Notes under the pieces: generated by a model | What the model was told of the DNA's origin: nothing | Database searches by the model: none | Seen by the model: only the letters and a program-made list of their open reading frames with translations | Position numbers and translations under genes: made by a program | Shown here: piece after piece, positions 1-8,338 of the stretch | Numbering within the stretch: position 1 is the stretch's first letter | Layout: the number at the start of each line of letters is the position of its first letter | NCBI RefSeq assembly: GCF_014696625.1 | Contig: NZ_JACJQL010000002.1 | Span: forward strand, 248,001 to 312,000 | Reading direction: 5' to 3' | DNA from: Nostoc parmelioides FACHB-3921 | GTDB taxonomy: Bacteria > Cyanobacteriota > Cyanobacteriia > Cyanobacteriales > Nostocaceae | Length of the DNA: 64,000 bases

Positions 1-190
1 AGTTTTATACGAAAAAATCATGCTTAAGGAATAGGGAATAGGTAATGAGGAATTGAGCAAAAGTCTATGTTCGCTAAATTTGAGGGGAAATTTTCAATCA
101 AATGAGCGTAATCTTTTATTGAAAAAAATCAGTATAATCATTTACTTTAAATTTAGTTGTTTTCCGCGTTTAAGGAAAGGTTGGTGATAA

Positions 191-1141
191 ATGAAATTAG
201 TATTAACAATGATTTCGCTAATAACCATAGGATTACTAGCGCTGGAGATAGGGTTGCGATCGCTTTTTGGTTTTGGTAATCCTTTGGTTTACATCGGGGA
301 TCAGCACATTGGTTACTTGTTGGCTCCTAACCAGCGTACCCGTCGCTTTGGTAATCGCATAGAAATTAATGAATATTCTATGCGTAGTGCTGCGATCGCG
401 AAGACACCTGCACCCGCCACGCTACGGGTTCTACTGTTGGGGGATTCGATTATTAACGGCGGTTGGTGGACAGATCAAACGAATACAATCTCCAATTTGA
501 TGACAGTTTCCCTTAGTTCATCAACTCATGACAATTATCGCCAAGTAGAGGTACTGAATGCTTCGGCTAATTCCTGGGGGCCGAGAAACGAGCTAGCTTA
601 CTTGCAACGTTATGGTAACTTTCATGCCCAGGTAATTGTGTTAGTACTGAATACTGATGATTTATTTGCCACTGCACCGACATCTTTACCAGTAGGACGC
701 GATCGCAACTATCCAGACAAAAAACCTCCCCTAGCATTAGTAGAAGTATGGCAGCGTTACATCCAAAAACCCCAGTCAATCCCAGAATTAGCCGCATTAC
801 AGAAAGAAGGGGGCGATCGTGTAGAGATTAATCTAGATGCGATTGGTAAAATTCAAGCATTCGCTCATGAAAACAATAGCCAATTTCTGCTAGTGATGAC
901 TCCCTTATTACGAGAACTAGGTGAACCTGGCCCCCGTGATTACGAAATCACAGCACGTCAACGCCTAAAGGACTTTACTCAGTCCCAGGAGATGAAATAT
1001 ATAGATTTTTTACCAATATTCAACGCCACAAATAACTTCAAAGCCTTATACAGAGACCATATTCATCTAAGCTTACAAGGCAATCAGCTAGTCAGTAAAG
1101 AAATTGAGCAAGCGATCGCTTCTCTTACTCATACAAAATAG
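191..1141 (+). CDS. Membrane-anchored SGNH/GDSL hydrolase-like protein
   Basis: The 316-residue product starts with one hydrophobic helix (about residues 3-20), so it is probably anchored in the membrane with the rest outside. The SGNH block I motif is visible as LLLGDSI near residue 82, where the Ser would be the nucleophile. Block V is visible near the C-terminus as YRDHIHLSLQGN, with Asp-x-x-His completing the catalytic set. Block II/III residues are less clear. Such proteins often deacylate or modify envelope polysaccharides, but the substrate cannot be read from sequence. The start is an ATG preceded by AAGGAAAGG. The gene stands alone; a dispersed repeat follows its 3' end. The family is fairly secure, the function unknown. 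Confidence 0.7.
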   Translation: MKLVLTMISLITIGLLALEIGLRSLFGFGNPLVYIGDQHIGYLLAPNQRTRRFGNRIEINEYSMRSAAIAKTPAPATLRVLLLGDSIINGGWWTDQTNTISNLMTVSLSSSTHDNYRQVEVLNASANSWGPRNELAYLQRYGNFHAQVIVLVLNTDDLFATAPTSLPVGRDRNYPDKKPPLALVEVWQRYIQKPQSIPELAALQKEGGDRVEINLDAIGKIQAFAHENNSQFLLVMTPLLRELGEPGPRDYEITARQRLKDFTQSQEMKYIDFLPIFNATNNFKALYRDHIHLSLQGNQLVSKEIEQAIASLTHTK

Positions 1142-1187
1142 GATGCTTATTTGATTTTGGCAATACATACTCTACACAATTGTGAAT

Positions 1188-1292
1188 TATAGCCATAGCC
1201 AGATAGATTCGGACATCCAGCCAAGATGAAAACCTGACAATAAAAGGCTTTCAAGTCTGTCAACAGACAACAGTCAACAGTCAACAGCTATA
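1188..1292 (+). repeat. Dispersed repeat element, copy 1 of 3 (MITE-like)
   Basis: A 105-bp element that begins TATAGCC and ends AGCTATA, sharing its whole left part (TAGCCAGATAGATT) with copies at 26860-26950 and 54924-55028, all in the same orientation. Its right part contains CAACAGT heptads. The outer TA pairs could be a TA target duplication. It abuts the stop codon of the minus-strand gene that ends at 1293. Confidence 0.75.
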
Positions 1293-1931
1293 CTAATTAT
1301 TGTCCCGAATCCACAGCGCTAAACCGCCCCCACGTCCACGGGCGGCAATAAAATCCTGTGTCACTATAAAGAAAGCAAAAAATGCTTGTTTAGCTATGGA
1401 TTGGCTGTAAAAGTCTTCGTAATTACCTTTTCCAGAACGAATGTTTTGTTGGTAAAGTTTCTGACCAAATACATGAATATACATTTGGGTAAAGTCAAAA
1501 GCTAAAAGATTTTTCTTACCTAAATATTTAGCCGGGCCTGTAAGTTTCAATAATAATGATCCCAACTGTACATGGTTGCCAACTTCTCCTCTGTTAACAT
1601 CCTCTGTTGAACCAGAATTGAAGGATATATAAATTTTGGTAAATTGGGGTACATACCAACCCTTACCTAAAATTATTCCCCCGCGTTTTTGCGCTTTTTT
1701 CGTCCCTGTTGCAAAACACAATCGCCATTGTCCAACTAAACTATAAAAATCATAAGTTAGGTGTTGTTTTTTAGCCGATGTTTCTGCTTGTAACAAAGCA
1801 TTTACTATTACCTCTGGCTGGGGACGATTTTTGTTTTGCTCACGATAAGCAGCCGCCGCTTCCCATAAAATATTAACAAAGCTGTCTGTAGTGGTAGATG
1901 TCAAGTCGCTTCGCTCCAATTCAAAATTCAA
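1293..1931 (-). CDS. Fibrillin/PAP-like protein (hypothetical)
   Basis: A 212-residue soluble protein with no signal peptide. The stretches LVGQWRLCFATG (about residues 65-76), the central beta-rich segment GKGWYVPQFTKIYISF and the C-terminal RGRGGGLALWIR resemble the plastid-lipid-associated (fibrillin/PAP) fold found in chloroplasts and cyanobacteria, a lipocalin-like barrel linked to thylakoid lipid or carotenoid handling. That match is by eye only. The stop codon touches the end of a dispersed repeat. Alternative: an unassigned cyanobacterial family. Neighbours give no further clue apart from cnfR lying 240 bp upstream on the same strand. Confidence 0.6.
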   Translation of the reverse strand: MNFELERSDLTSTTTDSFVNILWEAAAAYREQNKNRPQPEVIVNALLQAETSAKKQHLTYDFYSLVGQWRLCFATGTKKAQKRGGIILGKGWYVPQFTKIYISFNSGSTEDVNRGEVGNHVQLGSLLLKLTGPAKYLGKKNLLAFDFTQMYIHVFGQKLYQQNIRSGKGNYEDFYSQSIAKQAFFAFFIVTQDFIAARGRGGGLALWIRDNN

Positions 1932-2171
1932 AATTTAAAACCAAAATTTAAAACAATTATGGGCAATGCCCATCCCACGAAATAATAGGCTTTTTAGCTT
2001 GATAATTTTAACGATAAGCAAGTGATATAAAATGTGAATATATAGATTTTAACTGATTTATGTGTGTTTTGTGATTGGATAATTATAAATAACCGCCGAT
2101 TAATAATGATAATTTGAGACTAAATAACAACAGACATCGACGGTTTAATTTATGAAATTGCTGCTTATTGC

Positions 2172-3761
2172 TTAAGCAATGTGTAACACTTTGCGTAAAA
2201 GAGTTTGGTCTTCTAGCTTCGCTTTTAAGCGACCATTTTCTATGTCCCGAATCCAGCTTTGGCTTTTACCAGTGAGCTTTGCTAATTCCCGTTGAGATAA
2301 ATTCAAACTTTTGCGAGCTTGCAAAATTTGCTCACCAACTAAATCTCCTGCGGTTTTTATTTTTTGTCTACTCTTAGCAGTTCGCCGTTGTTTTTTTTCT
2401 GATTCAGCAATTTGTCTTTCCCATTCTGGTGGTAATTCAAAGGATAAAATGCGTGCATTCATCAACAGATTCCATTTGCCACGGGGGCCACTATCAGTGA
2501 GGCGAGTTTCACCCCCAGCATCATTAATCCAAAACTCTAATGCTTCGTCGGGGTCTTCAGGAATATCTACTAATTTCGCCCATAGGGGTTGGATAGCAGG
2601 AGGATAAGTGATGGGATCGAAGATGGGTTTAATTCCTAAATGATTTAGTACTTCTAAATCATTTTCAAATGTCCGCAATAGGCGTTTGCGTTCTTCTCGA
2701 TGTCTAGTAGCAAGGTTGACTTTTTCTTGACCATAAGCAATGCGTAGTAAGGTAGGAACTGTGATGCGTTGTTCCTTGCCCATTTTGGTTTTAAATAATA
2801 ACCACAGCATTAATCTTACGGCTCCTTCGTGCTGCTGCCAAATACTCATGACGGTGGTTAACAGGGTTTTGGGTAGGCTACCATATTGATAGAATGCAGT
2901 GCGTTCTTTGCATCCTTGTTTGTTTAAGAAATATTGGCTCCATGTCCCGGCTTTGACTTTAAATGTTAGCCCAACAAGATATTTACAACCCAATTTATCT
3001 TCTTGAAAGTGGTGCTGAATACTTACTAAGTCCCACAAGCGGCTATTGGCGACTGAAAATCCCTTGACTTGTCCTTGCTGAGGCCAGTCCATAGAAATAA
3101 TAAGTGAGCAAGCTTGCTGCACAAGATTTTTCATTAGGGCTAGTTTGGCAGCTTTGCTCAGGTCTTTGCGTTTCTCTAAACCTAAATATTTTTCTAGCTG
3201 TCGTTCGTCAATGGTAAACTCCTGTTCCCAAGGTTTATCTAAGGCTGTGGCGTGGGCAGCTAGAATTAAATGGATACAAGCGGCTCTAATATCGAATGCC
3301 TCAATGGCTGCTACATCTTTGGCCTTTTCGCTGACTTGAAACGGGTCTTGGATATGAAAGGCAATTTTTCCTCGTCCTTGGTTGACTGCTCGACTGTAGC
3401 AGAGATAGCCTGCTTCGTCAGTTTCCCAGTTCAGGGCTGTACGTTGCGCGAGTAGGTTGCAGGCTTCCCAAATTGCGATCGCCGATGCAAATGGGTTATT
3501 CTTCCCATTAGAAAATAAGTCTGGGCTAGTTGCATCTCGTGGTTCCACTTTACATCTCCCCTTCTTTGCTTGCCACGGTATGGGGGATTTGACTGGACAA
3601 GCTATCACGCACTGCGGTTCAGCATGATAACCCTCACAATTATTACAAAGAGAGGGATCTATCCAGTATTGATTGTTTTCGATTTTGATTGCACCCGTAG
3701 GACATTGGGGACGGCAGTTGTCACATCCAACGCAACTGTTGTTAGGAATTGTATAAGGCAT
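2172..3761 (-). CDS. cnfR: CnfR/PatB-type nif transcriptional regulator (ferredoxin + HTH)
   Basis: A 529-residue protein with an N-terminal bacterial-ferredoxin domain and a C-terminal helix-turn-helix. Cluster 1 is CVGCDNC...CP (Cys 10, 13, 16, 20) and cluster 2 is CNNC...C...CP (Cys 39, 42, 51, 55), enough for two 4Fe-4S clusters. The last 50 residues contain an XRE-like HTH (LNLSQRELAKLTGKSQSWIRDIENGR). This is the architecture of CnfR/PatB, the activator of nitrogenase genes under micro-oxic conditions and a heterocyst-pattern and nitrogen-fixation gene in Anabaena; oxygen sensing by the clusters is the accepted idea. I place the start at the ATG giving MPYTIPNNSC; an in-frame TTG at 3803 would add 14 residues. 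A long leader reaches a putative NtcA-type promoter near 4340. Divergent from fdxB. Confidence 0.92.
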   Translation of the reverse strand: MPYTIPNNSCVGCDNCRPQCPTGAIKIENNQYWIDPSLCNNCEGYHAEPQCVIACPVKSPIPWQAKKGRCKVEPRDATSPDLFSNGKNNPFASAIAIWEACNLLAQRTALNWETDEAGYLCYSRAVNQGRGKIAFHIQDPFQVSEKAKDVAAIEAFDIRAACIHLILAAHATALDKPWEQEFTIDERQLEKYLGLEKRKDLSKAAKLALMKNLVQQACSLIISMDWPQQGQVKGFSVANSRLWDLVSIQHHFQEDKLGCKYLVGLTFKVKAGTWSQYFLNKQGCKERTAFYQYGSLPKTLLTTVMSIWQQHEGAVRLMLWLLFKTKMGKEQRITVPTLLRIAYGQEKVNLATRHREERKRLLRTFENDLEVLNHLGIKPIFDPITYPPAIQPLWAKLVDIPEDPDEALEFWINDAGGETRLTDSGPRGKWNLLMNARILSFELPPEWERQIAESEKKQRRTAKSRQKIKTAGDLVGEQILQARKSLNLSQRELAKLTGKSQSWIRDIENGRLKAKLEDQTLLRKVLHIA

Positions 3762-3852
3762 ATAACTTTCTTCCCACCCTAATCGTTGAGATGTTTGGCT
3801 CAAGTTTCCCCCTGGATGTGTCCTGTTGATTAATAACTAACCATTTACTTCA

Positions 3853-4014
3853 TTAGCTACCCAGCAAAAATATTTGATTCTTGCCGAAATAATTGCTCAC
3901 ATCCATCTTGAGATTTTGCATCCAATTGGAAGCTATTTCAGACTTTGCACTAGAGCCTAAGATTACTTCTTCATTCAATAAACATTTCATAGCTAGTTTG
4001 ATAAATTTGTTCAT
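3853..4014 (-). CDS. Possible small ORF in the cnfR leader (53 aa)
   Basis: An ATG-initiated reading frame of 53 residues on the same strand as cnfR, ending 91 bp upstream of its ATG. A TAGG lies 8-9 bp before the ATG. The C-terminal half has a protein-like, mixed composition, but no family is recognised. It could be extended upstream to 4113. It may equally be a chance ORF in an AT-rich leader. Confidence 0.25.
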   Translation of the reverse strand: MNKFIKLAMKCLLNEEVILGSSAKSEIASNWMQNLKMDVSNYFGKNQIFLLGS

Positions 4015-4335
4015 AATGAGCCTACAAATGGTTTTAAAGAATTTAAAAAATACTTCGCTTGCGAACATTTGTTTAAGCCTTATTCCCTTAACCAAAATAG
4101 CTCTGGCGAACATTTACATTTAGTAAAAATGTGATTAATCATCATTATTAATAGCCCTAATATTTCACGTGGATTAATTATCTTTCCTGAAGATAGCCAA
4201 TGACATGGATAATTTGATTGGTTGTCAACAATTTAACCCCCAATCCTGTATATTTAAAGACTGTTTATATAGAAAATATAATCAATTTATTAAAGACTAA
4301 TGATAAATGTCATTTTCTTCCTTACAAATCATGAC

Positions 4336-4392
4336 ATTTTAAAAATATAACTATGTAGCATCTTGTATTTGCAAATACCTCTTGGCTACATA
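4336..4392 (-). promoter_or_regulatory. Putative NtcA-type promoter facing cnfR, inside a larger dyad
   Basis: GTATTTGCAAATAC at 4365-4378 is a perfect 14-bp palindrome matching the NtcA consensus GTA-N8-TAC. On the minus strand it is followed after 23 bp by TAAAAT (4341 down to 4336), a good TAN3T -10 box, the arrangement of classic NtcA-activated promoters (box to -10 about 20-24 bp). The box is enclosed by a second dyad, TATGTAGC (4352-4359) and GCTACATA (4385-4392). Transcription would start near 4329 and give a leader of roughly 570 nt before cnfR. Binding by NtcA is inferred, not shown. Confidence 0.55.
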
Positions 4393-4659
4393 AGTCAATT
4401 ATTGAAACTAATCTATTATAGTAAGTTTCTTACAGGATAAAATCAATAAGTATTTACACATTAAATACATTTAAGAAATTAATAATAAACTTTCTCATTA
4501 ACACTTGAATCACAAATGCAACCAAAAAATTGTATAAAGTCAGGAAATTTTGATTCTCGCAAATTAATAGATTAACAACAAAAGAAATAGATAATATTAA
4601 GTTAAGATGATGATTAAAGCACTGGGAAATTTATTGGCATAATTGCCAGGAGAATATAC

Positions 4660-4953
4660 ATGGCGGTACTCACAGGATTGACCTTTGGAGGCAACACTTG
4701 GACACCTAAATTTGCCGAATCAATTGACAAAGATAAATGTATCGGTTGTGGCAGATGTATTAAGGTATGTGGTTATCCTGTGTTGGATTTGAAAGCACTC
4801 AATGAAGAAGGTGAATTTGTAGAAGATGAGGAAGATGATGAAATCGAGCGCAAAGTGATGGTAGTTGCTCATCCAGAAAACTGTATTGGATGTCAAGCTT
4901 GTGCGCGGATTTGTCCTAAGAACTGCTACACACACAACCCTTTAGAAAATTAA
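4660..4953 (+). CDS. fdxB: Nif-specific ferredoxin III (FdxB)
   Basis: A 97-residue 2x[4Fe-4S] ferredoxin. Cluster motifs are [11 protein letters not shown] (about residues 27-37) and [12 protein letters not shown] (about 76-87), separated by an acidic insert [13 protein letters not shown], the pattern of the FdxB/ferredoxin III family found in nif regions. It probably passes electrons in nitrogenase metabolism or FeMo-cofactor synthesis. The ATG is preceded by AGGAG at the expected distance. Divergent from cnfR, which suggests it is a CnfR target, and followed by the cox operon. The family is confident; the exact electron partners are not known. Confidence 0.9.
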   Translation: MAVLTGLTFGGNTWTPKFAESIDKDKCIGCGRCIKVCGYPVLDLKALNEEGEFVEDEEDDEIERKVMVVAHPENCIGCQACARICPKNCYTHNPLEN

Positions 4954-5102
4954 GTTTTTCACCATAGGACATGATTATTCGCAAGGTAATAAGAGGGGAA
5001 GACAGAATTCAAAATTCAAAATAGCCTACGGCAAGGCTACGCCAACAAAATTCAAAACCTGGAGAATTTGAAGGATGATATATTGAATTTTGTTTTGTTT
5101 CT

Positions 5103-5116
5103 GTACCAAAAAATAC
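5103..5116 (+). promoter_or_regulatory. GTA-N8-TAC box upstream of the cox operon
   Basis: GTACCAAAAAATAC fits the NtcA half-site spacing exactly. The best -10 candidate 24 bp downstream is TAAACA, which is imperfect. Related heterocyst cox2 operons are reported to depend on NtcA and HetR, so context supports it, but such a match occurs by chance about once per 4 kb. Confidence 0.35.
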
Positions 5117-5280
5117 CGAGAATTAGCGAAAAGTTCACGGTAAACAAACTCGTAAATCACTAACTGTTAAATATTAAACAAAGCATACTTGCTGTTAAAA
5201 ATAATTGTGTCTTTTTGATGTCAGTAGCTTTGGAGAAGTAGAAGCTACTGGGGATATGGCGAAAAATATATTGTTAAGTT

Positions 5281-5326
5281 TTGGGGGAAAGATATGAAGA
5301 TATCTGGAATAATTCCCCCAATTTTT
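5281..5326 (+). terminator. Terminator-like hairpin before coxB
   Basis: TTGGGGGAA (5281-5289) pairs with TTCCCCCAA (5313-5321) and is followed by TTTTTATAG; an inner AGATAT/ATATCT stem extends it. It could end fdxB transcription or attenuate the cox leader. Confidence 0.5.
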
Positions 5327-5468
5327 ATAGGCATAAGTTAAAAAGTTAATAAGTGAAATAAAAGGAAACTGGGGATTGGGGGCTAGGGATTAGGTACTGG
5401 TGTTAATGAGGCGATTACCAATTACCAATTCCCAATTCCCAATTTCGATAAGTAAATGAGTAGGTGGT

Positions 5469-6452
5469 ATGCAGCAAATTCCTGTTTCACTCTGGACTCT
5501 AATTGCTGGAATAGTAGTTGGGGTAATTAGTCTTTGGATTGGTCAAAATCACAACCTACTACCTATTCAAGCATCGGAACAAGCGCCTTTGGTAGACGGA
5601 TTTTTTAATATTATGTTTACCATTGCAGTGGCGCTGTTTTTGGTAGTAGAAGGCACAATTCTGATTTTCTTGTTCAAGTATCGTCGTCGTCGGGGTGATA
5701 ATACCGATGGCGTACCAGTGGAAGGGAACGTTCCCTTAGAAATTTTCTGGACGGCAATTCCATCAATAATTGTGATTTGCTTAGGTATCTATAGCGTAGA
5801 TGTCTTCAACCAAATGGGAGGATTAGAACCTGGGACTCATCCCCATGCTTCCACTCATGTGGCTAACTCCTCAGGTACTGCATTAGCAGCAACACTAAAC
5901 GATACCTCGACATCTGCAATTAATCCAGGAATTGGGATTGGTGCAAGTCCAACAACTGCCGGTAAAACCGCAGACTTGGTTGTTAATGTGACTGGGATGC
6001 AGTTTGCTTGGTTATTCGATTATCCTAATAACGGTGTTTCCGCCGGAGAACTACACGTTCCGGTGGGTGCTGATGTGCAACTCAATCTTTCAGCACAGGA
6101 TGTAATTCACTCATTCTGGGTTCCCCAATTCCGACTGAAGCAAGACGCAATTCCTGGGGTTCCTACCGAATTAAGATTCGTAGCTACCAAACCAGGGACA
6201 TATCCGGTAGTGTGTGCTGAACTTTGTGGTGGTTATCATGGTTCAATGCGATCGCAGGTTATTGTCCACACACCAGAGGAGTTTGATAGCTGGCTGGCAG
6301 AAAATCAGGTTGCTCAACAACAAAATCTACATCAGGCTGTTGCAGTTAACCCAGCTAATTTATCAACATCCGAGTTTCTCGCACCCCATACCCAAACTTT
6401 GGGAATTAGTGCAGCCACTTTAGAGACGTTGCAGACAACGTCTGTACATTAG
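5469..6452 (+). CDS. coxB: Cytochrome c oxidase subunit II
   Basis: A 327-residue subunit II of an aa3-type oxidase in the membrane. Two transmembrane helices (about 8-28 and 45-70) precede a periplasmic/lumenal cupredoxin domain. CuA ligands are seen in HSFWVPQF and CAELCGGYHGSM (C-x3-C-x3-H-x2-M). An Ala/Thr/Ser-rich insert lies around residues 120-170. It accepts electrons from cytochrome c or plastocyanin and passes them to CoxA. The ATG has GTAGGTGGT upstream. First gene of coxBAC, 32 bp from coxA. The position beside cnfR and fdxB fits the heterocyst-specific cox2 type, used to burn oxygen near nitrogenase. Confidence 0.95.
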   Translation: MQQIPVSLWTLIAGIVVGVISLWIGQNHNLLPIQASEQAPLVDGFFNIMFTIAVALFLVVEGTILIFLFKYRRRRGDNTDGVPVEGNVPLEIFWTAIPSIIVICLGIYSVDVFNQMGGLEPGTHPHASTHVANSSGTALAATLNDTSTSAINPGIGIGASPTTAGKTADLVVNVTGMQFAWLFDYPNNGVSAGELHVPVGADVQLNLSAQDVIHSFWVPQFRLKQDAIPGVPTELRFVATKPGTYPVVCAELCGGYHGSMRSQVIVHTPEEFDSWLAENQVAQQQNLHQAVAVNPANLSTSEFLAPHTQTLGISAATLETLQTTSVH

Positions 6453-6484
6453 TGGATTCTTCAAAAATTCTGGCACAATAGCTT

Positions 6485-8164
6485 ATGACACGAGTTGAAT
6501 TTCCACCACACATTCCACCAGACGACAATCAGCCAAAAAATTTGGCGGTTGGACATGGCGTAACTCTGCCAGCTTGGAAATGGCGAGATTACTTTACGTT
6601 TAATGTAGACCACAAGGTGATTGGTATCCAATACCTAGTGACAGCGTTTTTGTTCTATTTAATCGGTGGGTTGATGGCAATCGCTATCCGTACCGAGTTA
6701 GCAACACCTGATGCAGATTTCATTGATCCGAATCTGTACAACGCATTCATGACCAATCATGGAACAATCATGATTTTCTTATGGATTGTTCCTAGTGCTA
6801 TTGGGGGTTTTGGTAATTATCTCATCCCCTTGATGATTGGGGCGCGGGATATGGCGTTTCCCAAACTGAATGCGATCGCCTTTTGGTTAAACCCACCAGC
6901 CGGTTTACTCTTGTTACTTAGCTTCATTTTTGGTGGTTCTCAGTCTGGTTGGACTGCTTACCCACCATTGAGTTTAGTAACAGCGCCAACTGCACAAACC
7001 CTGTGGATTTTGGCGATTGTCTTAGTAGGGACTTCTTCCATTCTCGGTTCTGTGAACTTTGTCGTCACCATCTTGATGATGAAGGTTCCGAGCATGAAAT
7101 GGGATCAACTACCTTTGTTCTGCTGGGCGATTTTGGCAACATCTGTACTAGCACTACTCTCTACACCAGTGTTAGCTGCGGGTTTAGTTCTGCTGTTATT
7201 TGACCTCAACTTTGGTACTTCCTTCTTCAAACCAGATGCTGGCGGTAACGTCATTATTTACCAACATTTATTCTGGTTCTACTCTCACCCAGCAGTATAT
7301 TTGATGATTCTGCCCATCTTCGGCATTATGTCGGAGGTGATTCCCGTTCATGCACGGAAACCAATTTTTGGTTATAAGGCGATCGCTTACTCTAGTGTCG
7401 CCATCTGTGTTGTCGGTTTGTTCGTCTGGGTTCACCATATGTTTACCAGTGGTACACCCGGTTGGATGCGGATGTTCTTTACCATCTCTACCTTGATTGT
7501 TGCTGTTCCTACGGGTGTGAAAATTTTCGGTTGGGTGGCAACTTTATGGGGTGGAAAGATTCGTTTTACCAGCGCCATGCTGTTTGCGATTGGCTTGTTG
7601 TCCATGTTTGTCATGGGCGGCTTAAGCGGCGTGACGATGGGTACAGCACCTTTTGACGTTCATGTCCACGACACCTATTATGTGGTGGCACACTTCCACT
7701 ACGTTCTGTTTGGTGGTTCTGTATTTGGGATTTATGCCGGGATTTATCACTGGTTCCCCAAAATGACAGGGCGGAAGTTGGGCGAAGGCTGGGGTCGGAT
7801 TCACTTTGCCCTGACCTTGGTGGGAACTAACTTGACTTTCTTACCCATGCACAAATTGGGTTTGCAAGGTATGCCTCGACGGGTGGCGATGTATGACCCC
7901 CAATTTGTTGACTTGAATGTACTTTGTACCATCGGCGCATTCATTTTAGGCTTATCGGTGATTCCTTTTACAATCAATGTTCTCTGGAGTTGGCGCAAGG
8001 GCGAATTAGCTGGAGATAATCCTTGGGAAGCTTTGAGCCTGGAATGGACTACTGCTTCTCCTCCCTTGGTAGAGAATTGGGAAGTTTTACCTGTGGTGAC
8101 TCATGGGCCTTATGACTATGGTCATAGTTTGGAAGCCGCACCAGAAGTAAGTGTACAAACCTAA
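6485..8164 (+). CDS. coxA: Cytochrome c oxidase subunit I
   Basis: A 559-residue, twelve-helix catalytic subunit. The CuB/heme ligands appear in HHMFTSG (about 316) and HDTYYVVAHFHYV (about 395-407), and the cross-linked His-Tyr region reads YSHPAVYLMILP (about 265). The D-channel Glu of A1-type oxidases (HPEVY) is Ala here and the YSHP motif is present, so this is an A2-type heme-copper oxidase. It reduces oxygen to water while pumping protons. Middle gene of coxBAC. An rRNA-free hairpin (CCTTCCC/GGGAAGG) lies just after the stop. Function is certain at family level; heterocyst specificity is inferred from the neighbourhood. Confidence 0.97.
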   Translation: MTRVEFPPHIPPDDNQPKNLAVGHGVTLPAWKWRDYFTFNVDHKVIGIQYLVTAFLFYLIGGLMAIAIRTELATPDADFIDPNLYNAFMTNHGTIMIFLWIVPSAIGGFGNYLIPLMIGARDMAFPKLNAIAFWLNPPAGLLLLLSFIFGGSQSGWTAYPPLSLVTAPTAQTLWILAIVLVGTSSILGSVNFVVTILMMKVPSMKWDQLPLFCWAILATSVLALLSTPVLAAGLVLLLFDLNFGTSFFKPDAGGNVIIYQHLFWFYSHPAVYLMILPIFGIMSEVIPVHARKPIFGYKAIAYSSVAICVVGLFVWVHHMFTSGTPGWMRMFFTISTLIVAVPTGVKIFGWVATLWGGKIRFTSAMLFAIGLLSMFVMGGLSGVTMGTAPFDVHVHDTYYVVAHFHYVLFGGSVFGIYAGIYHWFPKMTGRKLGEGWGRIHFALTLVGTNLTFLPMHKLGLQGMPRRVAMYDPQFVDLNVLCTIGAFILGLSVIPFTINVLWSWRKGELAGDNPWEALSLEWTTASPPLVENWEVLPVVTHGPYDYGHSLEAAPEVSVQT

Positions 8165-8225
8165 CCCCCTAGCCCCCTTCCCTAGTAGGGAAGGGAGAAG
8201 CAGGGGGAGAAAGAGGTTTTTTTGC
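8165..8225 (+). repeat. Hairpin-forming dispersed repeat between coxA and coxC
   Basis: CCTTCCC and GGGAAGG arms around TAGTA, then a G/A-rich tract ending in a T7-8 run. The same AACCCCC...CCTTCCCT...AGGGAAGGG theme recurs at 10497-10530. It may reduce read-through into coxC. Confidence 0.5.
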
Positions 8226-8338
8226 TGCTATTAACCTTGCACAGTTGACTTGCCATACTACTCGCTACACGCTGGGTGTGTGCTAGGAGAGGGGTTGGGT
8301 GAGAGGTAAAGAACCGAAAAATTGATGGAGAAGTGAAT

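Larger units (their letters stand above)
3804..4659. other. cnfR-fdxB divergent intergenic region
   Basis: About 860 bp of AT-rich DNA between two divergent nif-related genes. Besides the GTA-N8-TAC dyad it holds a 13-bp inverted repeat GTAAG-TTT-CTTAC at 4421-4433, about 230 bp upstream of fdxB. No RNA gene or mobile element was seen. Reading frames on both strands at 3853-4123 overlap each other, so at most one can be coding. Confidence 0.6.
4954..5468. other. fdxB-coxB intergenic region
   Basis: This 515-bp stretch has an AATTCAAA-type repeat and a TAGCCT/AGGCTA inverted repeat near 5022-5039, the GTA-N8-TAC box at 5103-5116, an AGTAGCTT/AAGCTACT inverted repeat (5223-5249) and a terminator-like hairpin at 5281-5326. 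The last 120 bp contain AATTACCAATTCCCAATT-type repeats directly before coxB. Confidence 0.6.

Noticed and set aside
3893..4123. Plus-strand frame of 76 codons in the cnfR-fdxB gap
   Set aside because: It is antisense to another candidate frame, lacks a ribosome-binding site and reads like translated AT-rich DNA.
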